DNA from: Brevibacillus_H ginsengisoli
Lineage (GTDB): Bacteria > Bacillota > Bacilli > Brevibacillales > Brevibacillaceae
NCBI RefSeq assembly: GCF_050113715.1
Contig: NZ_JBNJQR010000003.1
Location: forward strand, 124,001 to 188,000
Direction of reading: 5' to 3'
DNA length: 64,000 bases
Below the pieces are notes generated by a model. It was not told the origin of the DNA and did not search any database. It was given only the letters and a program-made list of their open reading frames with translations. Made by a program: the position numbers and the translations under genes. Below are positions 25,285 through 34,324 of this stretch, one piece after another; positions within the stretch are counted from its first letter, which is position 1, and each line of letters opens with the position of its first letter.

Positions 25285-26670
25285 CTACGACTCTTCCACT
25301 TGCCCTGACTCCCGGCGCCGCCAACTCATGAATACCAAGGACAATGCAATTACCGTGAGGACAGCCCCAAGCAGTTGAAATCCACCCGCGCTAAGCTTAT
25401 CTCCCATTACGACGCCTAGCAACAAGGAAGAGAAAATCGTTCCGAAGTATCTGGATGTCATAAATAATCCCGATGCTACACCGATCATTTCTTTAGGAGA
25501 ACTTCTGAACAAAGCCGCTTGCATTCCGACACTGTTTAACCCGTTGCTAATACCGAATGCCGCTAACGCCAAACACACACTGATAACCGGTGAAGTTTGA
25601 TTCAATGTCACGATCCATACTGCCCCAAGTGTCATCAGCATTCCGGACACGATCAATGCTGGCCTTGGACCTGATTTATCGATCCATCGTCCCGCGATTG
25701 GAGAAGCAACGAGCGAGCACAATCCTAAGCTTAACATGAGAATCCCTGTATGGAACTCGCTGATATGACGTACCATTTGCAAGTAAGACGGAAGCCCGAA
25801 AAAGACAGAGTAAAAAAGTACGTTAACGAGGATGAACTCGACATTGACCCAAGTTATTGCAGGATATTTTGCGAATGTTCGCAATGGAATAAAGGGTAAT
25901 TTGGTTTTTAACTCATGTCGTACGAAAGCTCCTAGAATAACAATACCGATCATTCCGACAATGATATTCATCAATGATACATGCCCAGAGGATTTTACCG
26001 ACAGTAAGCCAACAAGCAGGGCAATCAGACCGACTGTGAAAAGCAGGATTCCTGACACATCTATTAAATTCATCCATTTACGAAAGGACATGTTGCGTGT
26101 AACAGATGTTGGCTTTTCGTCCTTAGGAATCATCCTCCAAGCTAATAGAAAGCTCGCCACCACGAAAGGAATATTAACGAAAAAGATAGCTTGCCAATCC
26201 CACCAGTGAATCAAAATACCTCCAATAAAAGGGCCAAAGGCTGCTGCTCCGGATTGGAAGACGGCCAAAACAGACAGCGCAGTCGCTTGTTTTTCCGTAA
26301 TATGAATTCGCACGATGGCCATTCCAACTGAAACCATCATGCTAGTTCCGATGGATTGCACAATGCGGAACACGATAAGCCATCCAAAGTTTGGTGATAG
26401 TGGAGCGAATAATGATGCAACGAAGGCTACTACAAGCCCGGTAAGAAATATCTTCTTGCGACCGAATAAATCGCTTGCCTTTCCCATGACAGGCTGAGCG
26501 ATAGCACTCGCAATGTAGAAGGAAAAGATAATCCAGGAAACAGCGGTAAAGTCAAGTTGGAACGCACCTTGCAACCTGGGAATAGCAATAGAAACCATCG
26601 AAGAATTCAATGGGTTTAATAGTATCCCAAGTCCAACGGAAATCATCAACCACCTACTGCGAGCATTCAT
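25285..26670 (-). CDS. MFS drug:H+ antiporter, DHA2 (14-TM) type
   Basis: 461 residues with about 14 hydrophobic segments. N-terminus LGILLNPLNSSMVSIAIPRL is the DHA2 motif in TM1; GKASDLFGRKKIFLTG is the loop 2-3 motif; AFGPFIGGILIHWWDWQAIFFVN is motif C plus TM6 start. Such proteins export toxic compounds or antibiotics. I start it at the ATG at 26670 behind GGGGGG; a TTG at 26685 is possible. It diverges from a LysR regulator, its probable controller. Confidence 0.9.
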   Translation of the reverse strand: MNARSRWLMISVGLGILLNPLNSSMVSIAIPRLQGAFQLDFTAVSWIIFSFYIASAIAQPVMGKASDLFGRKKIFLTGLVVAFVASLFAPLSPNFGWLIVFRIVQSIGTSMMVSVGMAIVRIHITEKQATALSVLAVFQSGAAAFGPFIGGILIHWWDWQAIFFVNIPFVVASFLLAWRMIPKDEKPTSVTRNMSFRKWMNLIDVSGILLFTVGLIALLVGLLSVKSSGHVSLMNIIVGMIGIVILGAFVRHELKTKLPFIPLRTFAKYPAITWVNVEFILVNVLFYSVFFGLPSYLQMVRHISEFHTGILMLSLGLCSLVASPIAGRWIDKSGPRPALIVSGMLMTLGAVWIVTLNQTSPVISVCLALAAFGISNGLNSVGMQAALFRSSPKEMIGVASGLFMTSRYFGTIFSSLLLGVVMGDKLSAGGFQLLGAVLTVIALSLVFMSWRRRESGQVEES

Positions 26671-26782
26671 TTTTGATCCCCCCAAAGTGTCTTGAGGTCA
26701 TCGTACTTGAGATCAATCATTTATTCAAACGCATTTTAAGTTATAATTACATTGACTTGAGGGAATGAACGGAGGGTGCAAA

Positions 26783-27670
26783 ATGGAACTTCTTCAACTG
26801 CAATATTTTCTCGCTGTAGCTCGATTGGAACATATGACCGAAGCTGCACGAAGTCTGCATGTTACTCAATCGTCACTAAGCAAAACGATTCAACGCTTGG
26901 AGGAGGATCTAGGTGTCCCACTATTTGATCGAACAGGGAGGAACCTACGATTGAATGAGTTCGGAAGCAGATTCCTTTGCCGTGCACAGAGGGCCTTGTT
27001 TGAATTGGAACAGGGGAAGCAGGAGCTTAGCGATTTGTCCAGCCCGGAACACGGCACAATCGAATTGGCGGTGACCAACGCAAGCACTTTGCCCAATATC
27101 CTTCGAGAGTTTCGGAAAAAGCATCCCCATACCCAATTTCATGTGCAAATGCTGACCACGCAGGAAATGGTTACGCTTCTTCATCGAGGAGAAGTCGATT
27201 ATTGCTTGTCCTCACCTCCGATACAAGGGGATGACATTGAATGTCAAATCGTGTTCATCGACCCCATCCTTGTAGCTGTTCCAAAGGGGCATCGGCTGGC
27301 AGACCGAAGCAGCGTATCTTTGACAGACCTAAGGGATGAATGGTTTGTCGGTGTAAAAAAAGGCTACTTTACTCGCGATTTGGTAGACACCGTATGCAAG
27401 TCGGCTGGATTTGTACCTAAATATGTGTATGAGGGAAATGAGCCCGCAAGGCTAAGCACTCTTGTGGAAGCTGAAATTGGCATTGCTTTCATACCAAGCA
27501 CAGCCATGAATTCTCGGGAACATATCCATTATCTCCAAGTGGAGGATCACGAATTGGTTCGGGAGATTGCTTTATTGTGGCATAGAAGTCGTTATTTTTC
27601 GCGGTCTGCTCGGGACTTCCGTGAGGTCGTTGTGGAATATTTTGAGGCGATATCCAAACAGACCAATTAG
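26783..27670 (+). CDS. LysR-type transcriptional regulator
   Basis: 295 residues. The N-terminal winged HTH is canonical: MELLQLQYFLAVARLEHMTEAARSLHVTQSSLSKTIQRLEEDLG (residues 1-44), followed by a substrate-binding-like effector domain (~90-290). The start is the ATG at 26783 with GGAGGGTG upstream; an earlier in-frame start at 26765 lacks a site. It is divergent from the MFS exporter with about 110 bases between starts, so it likely controls that gene and itself. The ligand is unknown. Confidence 0.92.
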   Translation: MELLQLQYFLAVARLEHMTEAARSLHVTQSSLSKTIQRLEEDLGVPLFDRTGRNLRLNEFGSRFLCRAQRALFELEQGKQELSDLSSPEHGTIELAVTNASTLPNILREFRKKHPHTQFHVQMLTTQEMVTLLHRGEVDYCLSSPPIQGDDIECQIVFIDPILVAVPKGHRLADRSSVSLTDLRDEWFVGVKKGYFTRDLVDTVCKSAGFVPKYVYEGNEPARLSTLVEAEIGIAFIPSTAMNSREHIHYLQVEDHELVREIALLWHRSRYFSRSARDFREVVVEYFEAISKQTN

Positions 27671-27911
27671 CATTCCCCTTCAAGTAAACAGTAAGGGGTG
27701 TTGCTTCGTATTGTCTACTTAGAGGGGATACTATCAAGAAGGCTCTTTTTTATCGTTACTCGATTTCATCTTTGTCCATAATTTGAGGATTCGTTATATC
27801 ATATTTTGCCGTATAATTTGTGAAATTCGGTACTTTTGTCGTGCTATGATACTCATGAATTTGAAACACTTTGAAATGGTAGAACTCTTTATAGAAAGGT
27901 GTTTTATTCCA

Positions 27912-28970
27912 TTGAATTCATTATTTAACCGTTTATACTCCCTGATGAGAAAAAGTGAAAACAATGTGTTAGAAGATTATTTAACTGAAATTATTGCGGA
28001 GATCTTCGAGAATGAGAAAATTCTTACATTATTTGTTCAGAAGTTTCTTAAACAAAATATCCCAAATCCTACAAACATTGAAGTTTCAACACAGAAAACT
28101 TATCCGAAATTAAGTCATCATTCTACAGATAGCCGGCCAGACTTGATCGTAAAATTCAAAGCCATAGATCCATTTGTTATTTTTTTTGAAAATAAAATAG
28201 ATAGCTACGAGGGAACTGATCAGCTTAGCAGGTATGCGGACCATTTAGCCATGTATAAGAACAATGGTTGCAAAACATTCTTAATATATTTAACTAGACG
28301 CCATGATCCTAAGAAGCAGGCAGACATCTTCATTAATGGAGTTACAGCAGAGTTCATCCAAATGAGATGGTATGAGTTGTATAACTGGTTACAGCAGTTT
28401 TCGAGCAGTTACATAAAGAAAATATTAGCCTATATGGAGGAGTTAAGGTTGAACGAAACAAGAAGATTTGTACCACAGGATATCTATGCCATTCAACAAA
28501 TGAGTCGAATCCAATCGATGATGGATGCCTGTCTCGACGGGGTTGTTGACGAGGTAATGAACAAATATTTTGGCAGACCAATCGGTTGGTCGAACCGAAA
28601 TGTACAACTTAGGGATTTTAACCGTTACGTAAAATGTAATGATCAGAATAATGGAACTTGGATTGGTTGTGGGTTTTCCTTTCCGGATGCGGTTTACCCC
28701 ACCGTCAATATTTACTGGGAAGTGAATCCAAACACTCCCTATAGAAACGATGTAATCACTATCATGAAAAGTTTTGTTAGTAATCATAGCGAATGGAAGG
28801 AATCCAACTTAGAAGATCCAATTTCATGGGCGAATATATCCCTCGAGGTAAGCCTTCTAAAATTCCTTAATGAAGATGATCATATCAGTGCAATCCAAAA
28901 ATACATCATTAAAGCCCTTGAGCAGCTTTATACAGTCAAACAGCAATATCCGAATCTAGGTTGGAAATAA
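27912..28970 (+). CDS. PD-(D/E)XK nuclease superfamily protein
   Basis: About 352 residues from a TTG at 27912, chosen because AAAGGTG lies 10 bases upstream; ATGs at 27855 and 27876 in frame lack such a site. The N-terminal half carries SRPDLIVKF and then FFENKIDSYEGTDQLSRYADHL, the D...ExK core of PDDEXK_4-type nucleases found in defence and mobile loci. The C-terminal half has no motif I know. The DNA is more AT-rich than its neighbours. It sits directly against a truncated beta-propeller gene; the 240 bases upstream hold no gene. Confidence 0.75.
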   Translation: MNSLFNRLYSLMRKSENNVLEDYLTEIIAEIFENEKILTLFVQKFLKQNIPNPTNIEVSTQKTYPKLSHHSTDSRPDLIVKFKAIDPFVIFFENKIDSYEGTDQLSRYADHLAMYKNNGCKTFLIYLTRRHDPKKQADIFINGVTAEFIQMRWYELYNWLQQFSSSYIKKILAYMEELRLNETRRFVPQDIYAIQQMSRIQSMMDACLDGVVDEVMNKYFGRPIGWSNRNVQLRDFNRYVKCNDQNNGTWIGCGFSFPDAVYPTVNIYWEVNPNTPYRNDVITIMKSFVSNHSEWKESNLEDPISWANISLEVSLLKFLNEDDHISAIQKYIIKALEQLYTVKQQYPNLGWK

Positions 28971-29961
28971 ACTTCGAGATAACGACAGATACTTTTACTC
29001 GATAAACCAACAAGGAAAATTAAATTGGAAAGTTAACCTGAAAGATTATCAAGTTGGGGATGATGGCCTTACTACAATTGTTTCGGGAAGAGATGGTTTC
29101 CTTTACGTACTAAATAGTGGGGATTCTTTTGGAGATAGAACTGGAATAATTTCGAAATTTGATAAAAAAGGACAGAACTATTGGGTAAAAAAGGTCCCAA
29201 AAATTCAATGGTTATTCAATGATTTAATAGATATTGACCAAATAGGGAACGTTACCACATTATCCGATGATGGAATCATTCAAATGGACAATCAAGGAGA
29301 AGTGCGTTGGATCAATAAAAATATTCAACGAATAACAGAAACAAAACTTTCAACGTCTATCTGGTATCAAACGAACGTTAAAAGAATCGTCTGTGATCAT
29401 GAGGGAAATGTATATATTGCCACGGACGATCAATTATTTAAAACGGATAGCAAAGGCAACATAATCTGGAGTAAAAACATAAAATTATACGATGATCAAA
29501 TTTATCTTACCCAAACCGGGTTGGTCATTCTTCCAAACGATAAAGCCATTATCATGCTAAATGGGAGTAATGGAGCCGAAGTTAAGCAACAGCAAGTGAA
29601 TTTATCAGAAATTGGGGTACCAACTGATGGGAAAAACGGAATCTATTTAAATTATGGAACATTTGGGTTGATGAATATTGATATAAATGGAAAAGTAAAA
29701 TGGAGATATCTAACGGGTGATTCTCAGTATTACTATTTGGATAATATCGTATCCGATCCATTAGGAAACGTTTACTTCGCCAATACAGCTGGTAATATAT
29801 ATTCTCTAGACGCAAACGACCACGAAAGATTTATTTTAGTAAGGAAAAATGCTATTCAAACATCTTCCTCAATCGTAGTAGGTAAAAATGGTGTTATTTA
29901 CGTCTATACAGAGAATATAGGCATTATTGCCATTGGCCCTAAAGAAATCCAGAAAAAATGA
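28960..29961 (+). pseudogene. PQQ-like beta-propeller protein, 5'-truncated
   Basis: An open frame runs from the TAG at 28957-28959 to the TGA at 29959-29961. It encodes at least six blades of a PQQ-like propeller (for example YFYSINQQGKLNWKVNL, NVYIATDDQLFKTDSKGNI, NVYFANTAGNIYSLDAND). No ATG, GTG or TTG with a ribosome site occurs before the internal ATG at 29284, while propeller repeats begin immediately after 28975. The gene has therefore lost its 5' end, signal peptide included, at a junction next to the nuclease stop codon. A shorter product from 29284 (225 residues) is possible but would start in mid-blade. Confidence 0.75.
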
Positions 29962-29974
29962 AGATGTTATATTT

Positions 29975-30003
29975 GCCTCTTGACCATTGATCAAGAGGTT
30001 TTG
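29975..30003 (+). terminator. Terminator after the beta-propeller remnant
   Basis: CCTCTTGA and TCAAGAGG form an 8-bp stem with loop CCATTGA, followed by TTTTG. It ends the remnant before the barstar-domain gene. Confidence 0.75.
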
Positions 30004-30036
30004 TCATCGAATTACTGTAATTTGGTGGTGATTACA

Positions 30037-30825
30037 ATGGATATTGGATTTGAAGCGAAAGTATGCCACATTGGTTTTTCCATTGGTTACTTTACAAAAG
30101 AGTACATCATTTCGTGGTCTGACAAAGTGATTAGCACTCTTGAGGTTCCTGAAATTCCTGATAATATTTTCGATCTTTCTATGGCTAAAAAGACCGAGGA
30201 TATTTCTGGATTGCTAACAAGTTTAATAAGCCTGGATACTAACGAGGATGAAGCACTAAAAACGATAGTCGGGATGATTTGCCTTAATTATCGGGATCAA
30301 CAATTAAGTCTGTATGAGACTTGTGAATTGCTATATAGATTATCAAACTACGTGGATTCTGATCATGTGTGGAATACCTACTTATATGACATTACTGGTA
30401 GGCTTGAAATAGCTTTGGATGGTTATGGGGATGTAGAAGTCTCATTAGTGAAAATTGAAAGATTCTTAGTTGAGCACGAAGGGTTTTCAACGCATTTCGA
30501 CCCGACATTTGTTCCAACCAGACCATTGATTAAAGAATTTAAACCAAAGATGGAACACGTAATTATTGATGTATCCAAAGTATTTTCCGCGTTCGATCTG
30601 CAATTACGATTAAAAAATGAATTGGATTTTCCAGATTTCTATGGTATGAACTGGAATGCATTTTGGGACGCAATTACCGGTATGGTTAAAATGCCCCAAA
30701 AACTAACGATTTCAGGTTGGAGCGTACTAATGAAGAGACTTCCAGACGAGTCTAAAATGTTAGAGGACCTTTTATTGAAGTATAAAGCTCAATACAATCA
30801 TAATTTTAAAGTGAGTTTGGAATAG
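30037..30825 (+). CDS. Immunity-type protein with C-terminal barstar domain
   Basis: 262 residues. The C-terminal ~90 residues (VIIDVSKVFSAFDLQLRLKN..., FPDFYGMNWNAFWDAITGMV) match barstar-family ribonuclease inhibitors, including the FYGxNWNAFWD core. The N-terminal part (FEAKVCHIGFSIGYFTKEYIISW) resembles DUF2247 immunity-type proteins, though I am less sure. The start is the ATG at 30037 with GGTGG upstream; 29980 lies in the terminator. No cognate RNase toxin is visible, so it may be an orphan immunity gene of a polymorphic toxin locus. Confidence 0.78.
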   Translation: MDIGFEAKVCHIGFSIGYFTKEYIISWSDKVISTLEVPEIPDNIFDLSMAKKTEDISGLLTSLISLDTNEDEALKTIVGMICLNYRDQQLSLYETCELLYRLSNYVDSDHVWNTYLYDITGRLEIALDGYGDVEVSLVKIERFLVEHEGFSTHFDPTFVPTRPLIKEFKPKMEHVIIDVSKVFSAFDLQLRLKNELDFPDFYGMNWNAFWDAITGMVKMPQKLTISGWSVLMKRLPDESKMLEDLLLKYKAQYNHNFKVSLE

Positions 30826-31060
30826 AACAATAATGAGATATATCTATTCCATGTATATTCACATGATAGTTTTACTTATAGTTGCCAACCAGAGTAATCC
30901 AATCCGCAAAACTTTAAACCTATAAATCGGATACGAATTAACGGGATTCCACATTTTTAGTTTTAAAAACCCCTCACAACACGCTATACTGGTTAATGGG
31001 AATATCATGGTTTTCATGGTATCATTTTATATCGCAAACTAACGAGTAAGGGGTATTCAT

Positions 31061-31993
31061 ATGGAAAAAACATTGATTTTCGGTCATAAAAATCCGGACA
31101 CTGATTCAATTTGTTCCGCACTTGTCTATGCGGATCTCAAAACCAAATTGGGAGCGAATGTTGAGCCTGTTCGTCTGGGCAGCGTGAGCAATGAAACACA
31201 ATATGCGCTGGACTACTTCAAGGCTGAAGCGCCTCGCCAAGTAGAGACAGTGGCAAACGAAGCAAACGACGTGATTCTGGTTGACCACAATGAGCGCCAG
31301 CAAAGTGCGAATGATATCGAGAAAGTGCGCGTAGTGGAAGTAATCGACCATCACCGTATCGCGAACTTCGAAACAAGCCATCCGTTGTACTACCGCGCTG
31401 AGCCAGTTGGCTGCACAACAACGATCTTGAAAAAAATGTACAAGGAAAACGGCGTAGAAATCCCGAAACAAATCGCTGGACTAATGCTGTCTGCGATTAT
31501 TTCTGACACGCTTCTTTTGAAATCCCCAACTTGCACCGAGCAAGATGTGGCAGCGGCGCGCGAATTGGCTGAAATCGCTGGAGTGGATTTGGAAACCTAC
31601 GGCTTGGAGATGCTAAAAGCGGGTGCGGATCTTAGCGATAAATCCATCGCTGAACTGGTTTCTCTTGATGCGAAAGAATTCCAAATGGGCAATTACAAAG
31701 CGGAAATCGCTCAAGTGAACGCAGTAGACCTGAACGACGTGCTTGGTCGTCAGGCAGAGCTCGAGGCAACTCTTAATAAGATCATCGCGGATAAAGGATT
31801 GGATTTGTTCTTGTTCGTCGTGACTGACATCATTAATAGCGACTCTGTTGGTATTGCGCTCGGAAGCCAAACCCAAGCGGTTGAGAAAGCATTTAACGTT
31901 ACTTTGGTAGACAACAAGGCCGTTCTCAAAGGCGTTGTTTCTCGTAAAAAACAAATCGTTCCAGTTTTGACCGATACGTTTAACAATCTGTAG
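31061..31993 (+). CDS. ppaC: Manganese-dependent inorganic pyrophosphatase (family II)
   Basis: 310 residues. Hydrolyses pyrophosphate in the cytosol. The DHH-family metal motifs are intact: FGHKNPDTDSICSA at the N-terminus, LVDHNE (~75), VIDHHRIANF (~97) and a C-terminal SRKKQIVP substrate-binding segment. AAGGGG precedes the ATG. It is a single-gene unit followed by a terminator. Confidence 0.95.
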   Translation: MEKTLIFGHKNPDTDSICSALVYADLKTKLGANVEPVRLGSVSNETQYALDYFKAEAPRQVETVANEANDVILVDHNERQQSANDIEKVRVVEVIDHHRIANFETSHPLYYRAEPVGCTTTILKKMYKENGVEIPKQIAGLMLSAIISDTLLLKSPTCTEQDVAAARELAEIAGVDLETYGLEMLKAGADLSDKSIAELVSLDAKEFQMGNYKAEIAQVNAVDLNDVLGRQAELEATLNKIIADKGLDLFLFVVTDIINSDSVGIALGSQTQAVEKAFNVTLVDNKAVLKGVVSRKKQIVPVLTDTFNNL

Positions 31994-32027
31994 GCGAACC
32001 GAGAAGAGACACATCGTTCACCATGAA

Positions 32028-32058
32028 GGCTGCCAGAATTTTATTGGCGGCCTTTTTT
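32028..32058 (+). terminator. Terminator of ppaC
   Basis: GGCTGCCA (32028-32035) and TGGCGGCC (32045-32052) pair with one G-T, followed by TTTTTT. Confidence 0.85.
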
Positions 32059-32116
32059 AATGCAGCTACGGCATTGCAATCGCTGAGTTTTCTAATTTAG
32101 TAGCTAGGGGGCAACC

Positions 32117-32695
32117 ATGCACAAAAAGATTTATACGGAAACCAAAAGACTTGTGCTAAGGCAAGTTGAGACGGAAGATGTAGAGGCTTTTCATCGGTAT
32201 CGTTCAAATCCAAATATCGCAAAATTCCAATCTTGGGAGAACTACCAATATGAACAGGCGGCAAAATTTATTGAGGAACAAGCTTCTAATACACCCAATG
32301 TACCTGGAGCTTGGTTTCAATACGCCGTTGCCCTGAAAGAAGGTCAACTCCTAATTGGAGACTGTGCGGTTCATACTCTTCAGCTCGACCCCAGAGTTGT
32401 AGAGATTGGTTTTACGCTCGCTCCTGAGTATCAGGGACGTGGATTAGCTACAGAAGCAGTAATAGGTTTGTTGGACTATCTTTTCGAGAAACTCCAAAAG
32501 CATAAAGTGATCGCCCACGTGAACGTTGCCAACACCTCATCAATTCGTTTGCTCGAACGAATCGGGATGAGAAGGGAGGCACACTTTCTGGAGAACTACT
32601 TCATAAAGGGCCAGTGGGTAGATGAATACCTCTATGCCATCTTAGAACGGGAATGGTTGTCACACGGTCAAAGTATAACGGGAGAGCATAAGTAG
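32117..32695 (+). CDS. GNAT family N-acetyltransferase (RimJ/RimL-like)
   Basis: 192 residues. The RimJ/RimL-type N-terminus TKRLVLRQVETEDVEAFHRYRSN, the acetyl-CoA loop APEYQGRGLATEAV (~112-125) and NTSSIRLLERIGMRREAHF are typical. The substrate cannot be told from sequence. CTAGGGGGC lies 5 bases before the ATG. Confidence 0.9.
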   Translation: MHKKIYTETKRLVLRQVETEDVEAFHRYRSNPNIAKFQSWENYQYEQAAKFIEEQASNTPNVPGAWFQYAVALKEGQLLIGDCAVHTLQLDPRVVEIGFTLAPEYQGRGLATEAVIGLLDYLFEKLQKHKVIAHVNVANTSSIRLLERIGMRREAHFLENYFIKGQWVDEYLYAILEREWLSHGQSITGEHK

Positions 32696-32730
32696 TCGAA
32701 TGGTTGGCGGCTCTTTTTTGTTTTTAGGTT

Positions 32731-33501
32731 TTACTGTGGAAGATAGGTCACGAACCAGCTATTAACAAGTTCAATTACCTGACCAAACTGATCCAAAAAG
32801 CTGTGATTCGCTCCGTCAATCACAACAAGCTGCGATTCACTTGAGAGGAATCGCATCCCTCGATTGGATCTTTCGCAGAGGAGACGCTCTTCTTCATCAT
32901 TGTTGCCGTGAATGATGAGGACGGGGCAGGTAACGCGTTGAAGGAGCTCCTTTTGATTGACGAGTTCGAAATCAAGCAGCATTTGCTGGTCGATCTTAAT
33001 CTGACGGCGCATTCCTTCGGTGCGAATTACGGTAATCATTCCGGTCTCCTGAAGTTCCCTCAGCTGTTCCTGATTGAACTGTTCCTCCCACTTGTAGTAC
33101 ATAGCAGCTGTTAATGCCCCTGAGACCACGATCGTAGCAATCTCAGGAGAATAGCACGTAAGGCAGATCAGGCTGCCTAGACTGTGACCGTAAAGCCCAA
33201 TCTGTTGATAACCTAATGATTGCGCGAACCGAATCGCAGCCCGTAAATCATCTACCCATTTCTTAGTGGTTAGAGAGTCATCATCGCTCTCTCCACAACC
33301 GCTGAAATCAAACGCAAGCGCATCAAAGCCCGATCGGTTAAACGCTTCAGCCAGGCGCGGAAACCTGCCCTTGGATAACCGGTCTGATGTAAAGCCGTGG
33401 GCCATGATGATGATCGACTTGGAAGAAGCTGAATAGAGTGTGCCCACTAGGGTTTTTGCTCGTGTATTGGAGAAGGTGACTCGCGACAAGGGTTTGTTCA
33501 C
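32731..33501 (-). CDS. Alpha/beta hydrolase
   Basis: 256 residues. The oxyanion region MAHGFTSDR (~33), the nucleophile elbow GLYGHSLGSL (Ser ~107), an acidic residue in IIHGNNDEEERLL and the His in DGANHSFLDQ complete a serine hydrolase triad. No signal peptide. Such proteins are usually esterases; the substrate is unknown. The stop lies just downstream of the GNAT gene on the other strand. Confidence 0.88.
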   Translation of the reverse strand: MNKPLSRVTFSNTRAKTLVGTLYSASSKSIIIMAHGFTSDRLSKGRFPRLAEAFNRSGFDALAFDFSGCGESDDDSLTTKKWVDDLRAAIRFAQSLGYQQIGLYGHSLGSLICLTCYSPEIATIVVSGALTAAMYYKWEEQFNQEQLRELQETGMITVIRTEGMRRQIKIDQQMLLDFELVNQKELLQRVTCPVLIIHGNNDEEERLLCERSNRGMRFLSSESQLVVIDGANHSFLDQFGQVIELVNSWFVTYLPQ

Positions 33502-33538
33502 TCCGTTCTATTTGTGAATCATTTTCCCGATGATACAA

Positions 33539-33577
33539 AAAGAACCAAAGCTTCAGAAAATGAGCTTTGGTTCTTGG
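33539..33577 (-). terminator. Terminator of the signal peptidase gene
   Basis: AAGAACCAAAGCT and AGCTTTGGTTCTT form a perfect 13-bp stem with a 10-base loop; on the - strand the 3' arm runs into TTTTTG. It lies 85 bases past the signal peptidase stop and overlaps the phosphatase remnant. Confidence 0.7.
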
Positions 33578-33661
33578 GAAGGTATGAGCTATGAAGAAAT
33601 TATGAGGTCTTGTCCAGAGGAATACGTTAATTCCTGGAGCAAGCCTCATCTATACCGCCCA
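33551..33661 (+). pseudogene. Histidine phosphatase fragment
   Basis: This frame encodes LQKMSFGSWEGMSYEEIM and then EEYVNSWSKPHLYRP. It aligns with the donor-Glu region of histidine phosphatases, for example LRESDFGAWEGKTYEEIM at ~17290 in this window. The RHG and second-His segments are absent, so only about 37 codons remain. The piece ends next to the stop codon of the signal peptidase gene on the opposite strand, and its left edge forms that gene's terminator hairpin. Confidence 0.65.
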
Positions 33662-33662
33662 A

Positions 33663-34214
33663 TCAAAACAGCTTCTTGCCCATCACGTGATCGAGAGGGA
33701 TATACCCGAGCTCTCGACTATCGCGACTGTTGTTCCGATTGTCTCCCATGACGAAGATGCTATTCTCTGGAACGACCCATTTGGAATCGGAGACAAAATC
33801 CATGGTTTCCTTTGTATAAGGTTCTTGAAGTTCCACTCCGTTACGGATCACATGATGATTTTTAAACTCCAGCACATCACCCGGTTTGCCAATGACGCGT
33901 TTGACATAGAAGGTGTGCTCGCCTGATTTGGCGGAGAACATGCTGATGAACGGATTATCGAGAAGATCGTCTTTGAACGTCCGTTTCCGATCAATTCGAC
34001 TGTCGATAATTACGATATCTCCATAGTCAGGAAGATAAGAAAACGTATGTGAGAGTTTGGAGACAAGAATATGCTCCTGATCATACAAGGTCGGGTCCAT
34101 GGAATGACCTTCAACTTTAAATGGTTGAAACACAAATATACTAATACAGATCGCTAACACGATTGCAAATCCTAACGTTTTTGTCCAATCCCATACTACT
34201 TTCGCTGCACTCAT
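33663..34214 (-). CDS. Signal peptidase I
   Basis: 183 residues. One N-terminal membrane anchor (LGFAIVLAICISIFVF, ~12-28) precedes the catalytic Ser in VEGHSMDPTL (~39) and Lys in TFYVKRVIGKPGD (~86); MGDNRNNSRDSRELG is box E. It cleaves signal peptides at the outer membrane face. The ATG at 34214 has AAAGGCGG upstream; the frame to 34262 has no site. It is probably one of several sip genes; the secreted TIMP-like protein gene lies just upstream. Confidence 0.93.
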   Translation of the reverse strand: MSAAKVVWDWTKTLGFAIVLAICISIFVFQPFKVEGHSMDPTLYDQEHILVSKLSHTFSYLPDYGDIVIIDSRIDRKRTFKDDLLDNPFISMFSAKSGEHTFYVKRVIGKPGDVLEFKNHHVIRNGVELQEPYTKETMDFVSDSKWVVPENSIFVMGDNRNNSRDSRELGYIPLDHVMGKKLF

Positions 34215-34324
34215 TTGAGACCGCCTTTCCAACGAAGTTGTCCATATCATTCCTCTATACAATAAATGCTCCGTCCTCAGTTGACAACACCTTATTATAT
34301 AGAAGGCATGGTTTAACAGAGTAG

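Noticed and set aside
33530..33751. A 73-codon ORF as a real gene
   Set aside because: Only codons for the donor-Glu segment of a histidine phosphatase are meaningful; the rest is antisense to the signal peptidase gene. Reported as a remnant.
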